From Phyto melanocephala (taxonomy: Eukaryota; Arthropoda; Insecta; Diptera; Rhinophoridae): a DNA stretch of 64,000 bases. The stretch is taken from assembly GCA_941918925.1 (NCBI GenBank), contig OW799234.1, positions 71,733,043 to 71,797,042 on the forward strand, written 5' to 3'. Made by a program: the position numbers and the translations under genes. Numbering within the stretch: the stretch's first letter is position 1; each line of letters starts with the position of its first letter. Positions 1 to 10,037 of the stretch are shown in pieces. The notes under the pieces are model-generated. The model did not search any database. It worked only from the letters and a program-made list of their open reading frames with translations, and was not told where the DNA came from.

Positions 1-300
1 CATTTGTACTTTCTACAATATTCATTTCCGACCCCATAAAGTAAAAAAAATGACGGATATATAGGTCTAATATATTAATAACAGCTTTGTCCCTTTTAAC
101 CCCTACAATATTGGGATCAAATGAACGGGCTTGAGTAGTAAAATACAGTTAACTATGTAAAAAATTCAGATGGCTTCGGATAAAATCATGAACAAAATCG
201 TATTACCTGAAATGTAGGCTGAGCTACGATTTGGTTACTATACCTATGTATGTACATGATGATGATTCGGAATGGCCGAATATAGCACTATTACTTATTT
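1..300 (+). mobile_element. mini-me/DINE-1-like element, 3' portion
   Basis: Starts inside the core (CATTTCCGACCCCATAAAGT) and ends with the palindromic 3' end GATTCGGAATGGCCGAATATAGC then ACTTATT. It is truncated by the window edge. Confidence 0.7.
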
Positions 301-360
301 TAAATAAAAAAATAAAATATTTTTTAGCCAACACAGAGACTTAATTCACAGTTCATCTAT

Positions 361-540
361 AATATGTATAATCTTTCCCTGTGGTTCCAAATAGTGTCAT
401 TTCGTTAATAATTTCTATGGTATTCATTTGCGACCCCTTAAAGTATATATTTTCTAAAAGTTATGAATAGTGAAGTCGATTGAGCGATGTGCGCGTGTTG
501 GTTAAAAAATACTTTTTGAAACCCTTGACGTTCTTAGTTT
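361..540 (+). mobile_element. mini-me/DINE-1-like fragment (5' part)
   Basis: Carries the conserved core (GACCCCTTAAAGTATATATT, AGTCGATTGAGC) and TGTTGGTT, then loses similarity. No 3' hairpin is present. Confidence 0.6.
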
Positions 541-545
541 AAAGT

Positions 546-1569
546 GTTTACAAAATATAAAAATCCTGTAGCTATTGCAAGTTGTATTACAGAAATTTTT
601 AATACATCTTGAAAAAAGAACAGTTTCAAATTAAAATTTGTATTAGCAGAAGGGCTACTATGTAATACGATACGAATGAAAACATTTTCGAATTACAATG
701 TATTAAGATACAAATTGGAAAAATTTTCAAATCAAATCACGGAAAACCCCTCAGTTATTGTTAGAGCGTGTTTACGTGTTACATGTCCCCAGCGACACGA
801 ATTTGTTGGTGAGGGGTGCGGCGTTGAGTACGAGGTAGCAATTGTCGCACGTTTTTGAATTTGAGGGGACAAATTTGACATTTCTCTTGTATTCTTTTCA
901 TGTTATGTATGACCGGTGTTGCCAGACTGACTCCTTTCGTCTTCTTTTTTTCGGTAAACTATTTGCATTTTTATAGCATTCTAGCAAATTAAAAATTATT
1001 TCTATATTTTCAGCATCATCTAGGTCTAACGCTTCAACAGCCAGTTTAGTTAGGTCAACAATTTTGTTAGAAAATAGGTTTTTTTAGTTTCAATGTAAAT
1101 TCTTATTCACAGTAGTTATTTTCTATATGTTCAATATTTTTTCTATGTTTGTCAGCTTGTGTAAAATTATTAACACGAAAAGATATTAATATTTATAATA
1201 AATAAAATAATATCTATATTTATTTTCAAATTTCTTCAATAATTTCTTCTTTAGAAAGATTAGCCATTATGTTTCTTGAAATTTATTTAATTTTGCTTTA
1301 TTAAATACTTGTATTGGCACTGCTACTGTTGACCAATCATAAATTGTATATGTATGGCAGCCCTTCTTACGAATGAAGGGATAAAAAAAATTAGTTAATT
1401 TAACGTCAAAAAGTCGCATTGTTCCTGCAACAAAATCCCTTTATGTAAACGCAAGAAGATTTTAGAAGGGGTAGCAAAAGAAAATACAAGCCAACGCAAG
1501 CAGAGTCGCTGGGACATGTCTCTTCATGTAAACTAGCTCTTACTCTACTAAAACAAAATAAAAAAATTC
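546..1569. other. intergenic, nothing recognised
   Basis: AT-rich DNA with short open frames only (the longest, at 676-858, has no family signature). It may contain the BTB promoter, but no clear TATA/initiator pair was found. Confidence 0.5.
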
Positions 1570-1680
1570 AAATTTAAGCCGAATTTAAGCCGCCGCCGTT
1601 ACTATCTATTAAAAGCCGCCGCCGCCGACCAAAAAAGACTGCGCCGCCGCCGCCGATCATTTCGCTTCGGCTTGGTTCTC
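1570..1680. repeat. GCC/CCG trinucleotide-rich segment upstream of BTB gene
   Basis: Three interrupted runs of GCC/CCG triplets stand out in otherwise AT-rich DNA about 150-240 bases upstream of the BTB start codon. They may lie in the 5' UTR or core promoter of the gene; no transcript evidence is available. Confidence 0.6.
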
Positions 1681-1811
1681 TGTTTTGTGGTTTCGTACTT
1701 TTTCTACGCAATTTGATTAACGCACAATAAATAATATAATACATATAAATTATTAATTTCAAGCATAAAATTAATATTACTCTGAAGTACAATTATAATT
1801 AATCGATTATC

Positions 1812-2273
1812 ATGGAGTTAGACTGGCAACACGAGTTTTATGAGATAAAAGGTCGTGGTTTGCATTTGCTGCAGACAGAGAAATGGGCCGACTGTCGTTT
1901 CCTGGTTGGCGGTGCATCTCCAAACCAAAAAATGATTTCAGGTCATAAATTGATTTTGGCCATGGCTTCGCCCGTATTTGAGCGTATGTTCTATGGCCAA
2001 TTAGCAGACAAAGATGATCCAATTGTTATCCCAGACGTTCAACCGGAAGCTTTTCAAGCTTTGCTTGAGTACATATATTCTGATCGCATTAATATTAGTT
2101 CATTCGACAAAGCTTGTGAATTGTGCTATGTAGCTAAAAAGTATATGTTGCCACATGTTGTTGAACAATGTACTCGATTCTTGTGGTCTGATCTGAGCCC
2201 AAAAAATGCATGTCGTGCTTTCGAGTTTGCAAAACTTTTTGACGAGCCACGTTTGATGCAGAGCAGTATGGAG
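1812..2273 (+). CDS. BTB gene coding exon 1
   Basis: 154 complete codons, ending SSME. The donor GTAAGT is at 2274 and leaves phase 0. The exon carries the whole BTB domain and the start of BACK. Confidence 0.93.
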
Positions 2274-4789
2274 GTAAGTTATTAATTATGAGAATAAAAG
2301 AACAAATCTAGTTTACCAACGCACCTACAAATTTAAAACTAAATTGCATACATAGGTCGATAACTGGTAACATTATCGGAAACGCTTAGTTTTTAAGTTA
2401 TAGAGCTCACAAGTTTTTATATAAAAGGTGGTTAAATTTTAATGGCCGATGCTGAATGTGAACCACAACTAAACGCCAAGAGTTTTTTTCCTGCATTTCA
2501 TTTGGCATTTCTCAATTTAAGACTAAATCAATTTGAACCATGGATAGATACACAATCGAGCAACGCGTTAATGTTATTCAGGCTTATTAGAAAATAGGCG
2601 TTTAAATCAAAATGCATATCGTGCATTTCATGATTCTTTTGGTCAACATAAACGTTTAATTTCGTCCACAATCGGGTGAATTGTGAAAATTATTTAAATT
2701 TCAGCAAAACAGGTCTGTATGAAATGTGAAAACTTCTGCTTTTTTTCGTGATAGTGTGTCAAAAGAGCAGTCAACCTTGACTCATCATCGTGCTCAACAT
2801 TGAAAATTTGGACGAGATGGCGGCATAATTTACAAACCCAAATATAGAAGTTGCTGTAAAAAATTCAATCATGTGTTTTTTTACCAAGTTTTCAGGAGAT
2901 TAAAGTAAAGAATTTTATTATCTAACTTTGTAATTTTTCACTTACTCCGACCGGCTAGTGTTTTTTTAAAACCATTCAATACGTCAAACGGTGTGGTGGA
3001 TAGATTTATGACCAATAAAAGTTCAAAATGTAGTAATAAAAAAAATTTAAAAATTATCACATAACCGATCACATCGGAGTAGCGACGATATGTAATTAAT
3101 ACATTATTGAAGGCATATGATATTTTTAATTTTAAAGGAAATCGTATTATTAAAAATGAACATAAAAATTTAACAAAATAAAGTCGTATCAAAAGTAAAA
3201 TTAAATATAAGCAATTTATCTTTATTATCACATATTTACTAGTTTGACTTCATTATTTTAGCTGATTGCAGGCCACACACGAGAAGTGTTGGCAGATCCC
3301 AGTTTTACCGAAATTGAAATGTCAACTTTAATGGCAATTTTGGATCAAGACAAGTTAAATATAGACTCTGAATTGGATTTATTCAATGCTCTTCTACGTT
3401 TTGCCAATGAGAGAGACATTATTAGGGATGAAACTATACAAAACGCTAAAGAGAACAACGAACAAAATACTTCGGTGTCCGATAATGGTTTGATACATAT
3501 CGAAGAAATTAAAATGGAACCAGATGTTAGTGCCATGATGCAAAGTCATGATGAAGATTATAATGAGGATCACCACCTACATAACCCTCCTTCTCCAGAT
3601 GTGGTGGTAGTGGATAGTGATACATCTGTGACGGATTCGTCTGAAAATGAAGCTGCCGTACCACAGCCAGCTGCTTTATACGAACAGCCAACTACATCTG
3701 GCGCAGCAGCGGCAATGACAGCAGCGCCGGTAGCAGTAGCAACAAATGGATTAAATCTTCAATATTTCATGGATGCTCAGCATTCTATAATAGACGAGGA
3801 AATGTTAAAAAAGGCCGTGAAGAAAATTCGTTTTCTTACCATGACACCGCAGCAGTTCGCTGAAGGTCCAGCTCGTTCTAAGCTGTTGCAACAACACGAA
3901 GCTTTAGCTATACTTATAAAAATATCTAGTCCCTCCATTAATGGTTGTCCTATGCCTGAGGGTTTTTGCAGTTCTCGCTGCAGTCGCAACTATTACGAAC
4001 AACGTAGCGTTCAACGTGATTTATCTGGTTTCATACAGGGTAGCGGAAATATATGTAACTATGCTCCCATGGATGCTTCAATGGTTCATGGTCAACCACA
4101 AATTTTAGGCTCAAGTCGAACATGCAATTTAGCAGCAACGAATAATAAAAACAGAGCTCGCGAAAGGATCATTTCATCTTTGATTTCCGACGATGAAGAA
4201 TTAGATGATGCCACAAATGATACTCGACGTTCGTATTGTGTTCGCACTGTTAATCCTCAGTTTGATTATCGGAATACAAGTGTAACAGATTGTGGTTTAA
4301 CATTTCAGGTTGACACAAATATATGGATTACAGGTAACTTTTTTTCATGTCTACTTTTTAATTTCCTTAAGTTTCTAATGTCTCTTTTTGTTTGTGTTTT
4401 TAATTTTAGGTGTTCAAGTTCCTACCCAAGTATTATGTGGTGAACTTATGAATTCGGCCGGTTTTTCAGAACGATATACGGAAATTTTATATGCTCACAT
4501 ACAAGACATACAAGGATCACGTCTAAGCTACACTCATTGTACTTCTCGTGTTCGCTTCGACTCATTGTTAGAAATCTCATTTGATCGGCCCGTTTATATC
4601 TATCGTAATCAAATCTACAAAGTTTTTGTAGTTTTCAACAAGATTGGTTGGTATCCTATGTATACATCTGTGCCAGATGTCATATGTAATCGTGTAAAGT
4701 TCCGCTTTAATGTGGGTGATCCTAGTGAGTCTGTGCGGGATGGCCTTATACGCGCCATTGTCTTTTCCACACCCCAAGACACGTACTAG
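1812..4789 (+). CDS. BTB-BACK-PHR domain protein (BTBD1/2/3/6-like), 3 coding exons
   Basis: Joined coding exons 1812-2273, 3262-4333 and 4410-4789 give 637 residues with all junctions in phase and GT-AG introns of 988 and 76 bp. Residues about 18-125 form a BTB/POZ domain (WADCRFLVGG, GHKLILAMASPVFERMFYG). A BACK segment follows, but it is interrupted at about residues 205-325 by an acidic and Ala-rich low-complexity linker. It resumes at EEMLKKAVKKIRFLTM. Residues about 475-637 form a PHR beta-sandwich (CGLTFQVDTNIWITG, SFDRPVYIYRNQIYKVFVVF). Family members (BTBD1/2/3/6, Drosophila lute) are substrate adaptors for Cullin-3 ubiquitin ligases, so a cytosolic adaptor role is inferred. The start ATG at 1812 gives the canonical BTB N-terminus. 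The gene is probably the counterpart of Drosophila CG17068, a neighbour of the peritrophin genes; that symbol is from memory. Confidence 0.93.
2425..2870 (+). pseudogene. mariner-superfamily transposase N-terminal relic inside BTB intron 1
   Basis: A degenerate frame begins ATGGATAGATACACAATCG near 2540 and reads MDRYTIEQRVNVIQAY, then HKRLISSTIGRIVK and VKTPAFFRDSVSKE after stops and shifts. This is the helix-turn-helix DNA-binding region of the IS630-Tc1-mariner group. The catalytic domain is absent. The upstream AAAAGGTGGTTAAATTTT near 2425 looks like the terminal repeat. Confidence 0.7.
3262..4333 (+). CDS. BTB gene coding exon 2
   Basis: Acceptor TTTTAG ends at 3261 and the exon opens LIAGHTREVLADPSF in phase 0. 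The exon encodes the BACK region, the disordered linker and the first strands of PHR. It ends in WITG with one base carried over, and the donor GTAACT is at 4334. The alternative AG at 3269-3270 would break the reading frame. Confidence 0.9.
4410..4789 (+). CDS. BTB gene coding exon 3
   Basis: Acceptor TTTTAG ends at 4409. The split glycine codon is completed and the frame continues VQVPTQVLCGELM to the TAG stop at 4787-4789. It holds most of the PHR domain. Confidence 0.92.
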
Positions 4790-4935
4790 AATAAATAACG
4801 AGGGAAAAAAAACTTTAAATAAAAAGTCTTGGCAATGTAAGCAGGATTTGTTCAAGTTTAATTTTTTTTTTCTTAATTTATCTAAATACAATGCCAGTGT
4901 TGAAAATAAAGGAAACAGTACATTGTTGGAATAAA
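4790..4935 (+). terminator. BTB gene 3' end with clustered poly(A) signals
   Basis: AATAAA occurs at 4790-4795 (directly after the stop codon), 4818-4823, about 4905-4910 and about 4930-4935. A short 3' UTR of about 150 bases is inferred; which site is used cannot be seen. Confidence 0.5.
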
Positions 4936-5690
4936 ATCTATTAAAAAGATTAGTACACTTACATATGTACACATAAACATTTTATTCATTCAGTAACTTT
5001 AAATATAACACTAGTATATTCTGCGGTCGACCCATTCGACCATATCTAGTTGTAAATGATTCCTTAAGCTAAAAATATAACTTTATTCTAACAACTAATT
5101 TTATAATCTATTTATTTATTTCGACTTGAATTTCTTTTCTAAAGTAAATCCTTTAAACTGAGAACGCCAAATCAGTGTGACTATACTTTATTTTGTTTTT
5201 ATACCATACTTAAGAACTCTGCAAAACAATATTTTTTGTTAATTTTCTTACATACGTGTGATTATGTTTTAGTGGCAACTTTAATCGCTTATAACTCTTA
5301 AAATACTAAAGCGATTTTATTCGGATTATGCACATCTGCAATAAATCGGTTGTATAATGTAAGCGTAAATTGTGTAACAATTAAATTCTATTTAAAACTT
5401 AACTAAAACTCAATATCGGCAACTCAAATTCAAAACCACGGAAATAAAAAAATTTGAAAAGATTAAAAAAAACATATTTTTTTTAAATCCTTTTATTGTT
5501 TATAGTAATCGCATGCACTGAGCACTGATGGAAATCGTTCGGTTTTAAAATCAATTGTCTTAAAACGGTGTGATGAATTAAGATCGATTTCAAGTATAAG
5601 TTTTTACCTTATTCCTAATTATTTTCTCAAAATTAAGATTATTCGAAAGGTAACGCTGGAATTTCCGAATTAGACTTCTTATATAAAAAT
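4936..5690. other. intergenic after BTB gene, nothing recognised
   Basis: AT-rich, without long open frames or repeats shared elsewhere in the window. Confidence 0.5.
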
Positions 5691-5694
5691 CTGC

Positions 5695-5870
5695 ATGTGG
5701 TCAATTGATAGTTTGTGCAGCTAACCGATGCACGCAATTAACCAATACGGGAGTGAGACGCAAAACTCTCGAAGCCAGATAAAAAGGACGGCCTGATTGC
5801 CCTTAAGAGATAATGACGCGCGAGCTCTTGACCCGACCATAGCTAAATCTTGACTAATCCGTGGTACCAA
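5695..5870 (+). repeat. interspersed GC-richer repeat, copy 1 (shared with 59450-59700)
   Basis: Shares blocks CACGCAATTAAC, GGGAGTGAGA, CGGCCTGATTG and CGAGCTCTTGACC in the same order with 59560-59670. The family was not recognised. Confidence 0.6.
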
Positions 5871-6041
5871 CTTCTTTTTTAATAATTTGTCTGCATTTTT
5901 TAAACTGAATTTTTTTTATTGTACTCAAATTATGTTAACAAAAAACATAATTTTTTTTACATAATTTGTATATTAACCCTAAAGGAGCTACCCATTGTTT
6001 GGTAGCGAAAAATTGGTTGTTAATAAAATATTTTTATAAAA

Positions 6042-7025
6042 AAGCAAGTAAGAGTGCTATATTCGGCCATGCCAAATCTGATAATACCTATCACCAACAT
6101 GTAAATAGGTATAATCCCACATCGTAGCTTAACCTATACTACATGCCATACGCCATTTTTCCTTACTATTTCCGACGCCATTCTTGATTTTGAATTTTTG
6201 CATAGTGAACTGTATTCTACTAGTCAAGCCCTTTAATTTGATACAAATATTGATGGGGTTAAAAAATTTGTTCCGCTATTTTGTTTTAGACGCCATCTTG
6301 GATTTTTTAATAATTTACTGTATTCTACTGGTCAAGTCCTTTCATTTGATACCAATATTGAGGGGGTTCAAAAAGTTACATTTTAAAATACCAGTTATGA
6401 CCCATATATAAATTTATTGTTCGCCATTTTGTAGTGGCGGCCAACATGAATTTTATTTTTTTTATAGTGCTTTTATTGTTCTAGTCAAGTCCTCTCTCGG
6501 TTGTCTAGAAGCTGAGAAATTGGTTTTCGTTTGTAAATTTTTGGAATATGTTTAAAAAAATGTTTGCCTATAACTTTACCAATTAGAGCTTGCTTTATCT
6601 AAAATTTTTCACGGATGTCTCTAGAGGCATATTATATCTACAAATAGTAGTAAAGGTACCATAAATTATTCTATGGCTGAAAAATTTAAATTTTGATGGT
6701 AAAAATATGGGGAAAAACAGAGGCAGTCGTGTTTATTTGCTCATATCTCAGAAAGTTTTGGGGCGATTGTGCTGAATTTCAATAGCGATTCATTCCCGGA
6801 TATTTCTAAAAGATTGATATCAAACACAGATCTGAGGAACATATGGTTGCTACTAAAAGTTGATTTCAACCAACACACGGACAGACGGTCAGGGCTTAAT
6901 CGACTCCTCTATTCATAAGCTCTCAGAAAATATATACTTTATGGGGTCGGAAATGAAAATTGTAGAAATTACAAACGAAATGACAAAGCTATATACACCC
7001 TTGTGCACCACAGGTGAAGGGTATA
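6042..7025 (-). mobile_element. mini-me/DINE-1-like element, full length, long subfamily
   Basis: On the plus strand it opens AAGCAAGTAAGAGTGCTATA and closes GAAGGGTATAAC. Reversed, this is the usual order: core GACCCCATAAAGTATATATT, a short GTCY-like stretch, body, then a 3' palindrome. The body holds two or more copies of a unit of about 105 bp (GACGCCAT...ACTGTATTCTACTGGTCAAG). This matches the core, GTCY tract and hairpin layout of dipteran mini-me/DINE-1 elements, which are non-autonomous Helentron derivatives. Confidence 0.75.
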
Positions 7026-7539
7026 ACAAAAGTGATCTCAAGCTCAACAAAAAGAAATATTTACACCCCAATTCTAAATATTCCCAGGGAATTGAATTCC
7101 CCGGGAATTCATTTTTCCCGCGAATAAAATTCCCCTATTCTAAACAGCCGGGGAAGGGAATAACAAGGGAGAGAGAATTTTACATTTTCGAAGTCAGCTG
7201 TTTGCTTTTGCTGTTTTGTCTTGACAAAATATTTGCTAATAATTTTTAGCGTAAAAAGTGAATATTCGTAAATAATAAAAAAAAATTGTTAAAAGTGAAC
7301 AAAAATGTTTATTGTAGCGTTGATAATAATAATAGCTGAAGCAAAAAACTCTGAAGCACAAGAATAAGCAAAGGGTAGAAAGGAAAATGCTAAGTGACGC
7401 AACCCACTTGAGTTGCCACACACTTTGTAAATTTTACTTTTGAAAGGTTAGAAAAATATTACAGAGTAAATAAACCGGCGTTCAAATGTAGATAACTTTC
7501 TGCAGAAGTGCAAAAACGGAAAGATGCGTTAGCTCTTTA

Positions 7540-8153
7540 TGTGAAGTATGGCATTCCAAACGTTATTGGATGTGTTGACGGAACTCAAAAAATTAAAGGT
7601 CTGTGATCATGAGCTGAGGGTTCAGTACGTTGATGCCTCACATCCCGGAGCGTGTCACGGATCATTTATTTGGAATTCTGGCGAATTGCGTGCTCACCTT
7701 GAGCAAGAAGACCTTAGAGATGGCAGCAATTATTGGCTTCTTGGTAAAGTTTTGAATGATAACAGACAATTCATAAATTAAACATGCATTTTTTGCCCAC
7801 AGGATGTCTGTTGAAATAAAATTCAGTGTTGAAATGTCGTTGAACGCATTAATAGTGTTTTAAAAAATAGATGGAGGTGCATTCTTGGTGCTAGACAGCT
7901 GCACTACGCTCCAAAAAAGGCTGCTAAAATAACAAAATTTTGCTGTGCGTTGCATAATATCTGCATTCATTTTAAATGCAATGCTGAAGTAAGCGATGTA
8001 GAAAATTTAGATTATTTGAGCGCTCAGGATAATGATGTGGTATCCTTAGACTCACCACAATATTTATCCATTGCTCAAAATATTAGAAAATATAATAGAA
8101 AAATATTGCGAATAAATTTCTGTAATAAAGCCGTTTCTTATATATGTATGTAG
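7540..8153 (+). pseudogene. Harbinger transposase relic
   Basis: Residues around the first catalytic Asp read GIPNVIGCVDGTQKIK. After a frameshift near 7600 comes VCDHELRVQYVDASHPGACH, with the second Asp, then GSFIW and YWLLG. At 7846 the C-terminal block VERINSVLKNRWRCILGA and ALHNICIHF appears. The stretch that should carry the third acidic residue (between about 7750 and 7840) is missing. The protein is therefore inactive by frameshift and deletion. Confidence 0.85.
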
Positions 8154-8218
8154 TATATACATTTTTTAAATAAATATAACATTTTCTTATTGCTCTTATT
8201 TGACCTTTATTTTATAAA

Positions 8219-8366
8219 ATTTTTTAATTGATTTTTCAAGCTCGAGGTCTTTATAAATATTTGTTGACTTATTTATTATTACACAAAGGAGTAGCGAAAT
8301 ATTGAATAATAAATAAATCAACAAATATTTATAAAGACCTCGAGCTGGAAAAATCAATTAAAAAAT
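8219..8366. repeat. 62-bp-arm inverted repeat (hairpin 1)
   Basis: Arms 8219-8280 and 8305-8366 are complementary with about one mismatch, around CTCGAGGTCTTTATAAATAT. The 24-base spacer contains GTAGCGAAATATTG, a motif that recurs at 35160-35200, 59165 and (variant) 6000. It lies inside the Harbinger element. Confidence 0.9.
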
Positions 8367-8989
8367 ATAACGTTTTATTAAAAAAATTTAAAAACTTCAA
8401 AAGTTAAAAAAAAAGATAAATAAAAATTTCATTATTCTGCTTCCTGTTTGTTGTTTTTATCCTAAAAGTAACAATAAATTACAATATTTATCACAATTTT
8501 TATAAAAAAAATATTAAATACTTACATTTTTGTCACAACTCCCTTTGAATTTGTTGGCGGATTTTTTCCCAAAAATTGTTATTACATTCTCCCTTTAATT
8601 GCCTTTCGTAATACCTACTTTTTTCCCAGGGAACAATTTCCCAATTTCGAAGTTCATTTAGAATAAGGGAAAAGGGAAAGGGAACAAATTTCCCCGGGAG
8701 AAATTATTTAGAATAGGGGAACAGGGAATAGGGAAAAAATTCCCAGGGAATTGTTATTTAGAATTGGGGTGGTAATTTTTATTTGACGAATTTTTTTTTT
8801 TTACTAAAAAAATATACATTCGAAATTTCATGGCTCTACGTAAATGCGTTTGGACACAATTGCATTTTATTCGATGTTGGAAGGACATGGTGTTTTTGAC
8901 CTACTTTTGCATTACGAGCTGTAACTCTCTTCATTATATTCCGATTTAGCCAAACTGAACAAACCTTGTATATAAAAATATTCTGCCAA

Positions 8990-9292
8990 AATTTGAGCGC
9001 CCTACCTTTTTTTGGTGGCGTGTATAAAAATTTACCCACTTCAACCCTCTAAATATTAGTCTCAAACGAAAGGACTTGGCCAGTTTAATACAGTAAACAA
9101 TGAAGAATTTAAAATTCAAGATGGCATTCGAAACAAAATGGCGGATATATGGGTCAGAAATAGTAATTACAGCTTTGCCCTCTTCAACCCCGACAAAATG
9201 GTTATCAAATGAAAGGTCTTGACCAGTAGAATAGTTTAAATCCAATATGACGTCCCAAACAAAATGGCGGATGACAATACGACACTTAAGAC
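8990..9292 (+). mobile_element. mini-me/DINE-1-like fragment, internal repeats only
   Basis: Contains two units with ATCAAATGAAAGG, CTTGACCAGTAGAATA and AAACAAAATGGCGGAT, as in the long subfamily. Both ends are missing. Confidence 0.6.
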
Positions 9293-9339
9293 ATCCTTGT
9301 GAATTAACCAATTTAATTTAAAGTTAAAAACTGCAGTTT

Positions 9340-9810
9340 TAAAACACTTAATTCGGTAGTTTTTATTGATTATAAGCTATTCCTTTCCAAATGTGAAAAT
9401 TTCATAGAGTTTTTCTCTTTTGTCCTAATCACAATCACCACGCAGACATACTTACATAAATTAAAATTAATTTAAAAACAAATATTTCTCCAAAATTGAA
9501 ACTTAAAATGCTTTTTTACAATGCGTCAAATTTTTTTTACTAATAAATAAAACATAATTTTTGTTATTGCTTATTTTTCTAATTTTTTAAACTTTTCATA
9601 CAAATAGGGCAATTACACAAGTCAACAAAGTAATAACGACTTAACCAATAGGAATATTTTAAACAAAGAAACAGATTTACATAAAAAAAGTATAAACAAT
9701 TGATAAGCTATTTACACAAAAAATAAGATTGAAAATAAAAATTTTGATGTTTAAAAGAAGAAACAAGTTTTCAACATTTTGTTCTATTGTTTAGCTATAG
9801 TGTAAGAAAA
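9340..9810 (-). other. Peritrophin-A: probable 3' UTR of Peritrophin-A
   Basis: No genes or repeats are seen. A minus-strand AATAAA lies at about 9361-9367, so a UTR of roughly 450 bases is possible. Confidence 0.35.
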
Positions 9811-10037
9811 TTATTTTCCAAAACCACCACCACATTTGGCGTGTGCATATTCAGGATCCTCACAGGTGAGAGTTGTTTCATCGAATACTTTATCTTCACC
9901 GCAAGTAATAAGACGTGGATGACCTTCGACGCAGGTGATTAAACGATGACAGTCACCAGGTACAGCGAAACGTGGGAAAGGCCAAAAACGAGCAGCGGGA
10001 CCATCAACTTTAGTGGGACACTTGAAACCAACCACAG
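9811..10037 (-). CDS. Peritrophin-A: Peritrophin-A exon 4 (ChtBD2 domain 3 and stop)
   Basis: Acceptor TTAACAG precedes AVVGFKCPTKVDG. The frame runs to CGGGFGK and the stop TAA (plus-strand 9811-9813). Confidence 0.92.

Larger units (their letters stand above)
7064..8771 (+). mobile_element. PIF/Harbinger element with decayed transposase
   Basis: The ends are an inverted repeat, CACCCCAATTCTAAATA on the left and its complement on the right. Subterminal arrays rich in TTCCC/GGGAA lie inside both ends. Flanks are TTA on the left and TAA on the right, close to the 3-bp targets of this superfamily. It encloses the transposase remnants at 7540-8150 and a 62-bp-arm hairpin at 8219-8366. Confidence 0.8.

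Noticed and set aside
1810..2022. Minus-strand frame opposite the BTB domain
   Set aside because: It is an antisense shadow of a conserved coding exon.
6184..6411. Plus-strand frame with hydrophobic repeats (FNLIQILMGLKNL)
   Set aside because: It is a translation of the 105-bp units of a mini-me element; related frames occur in other copies.
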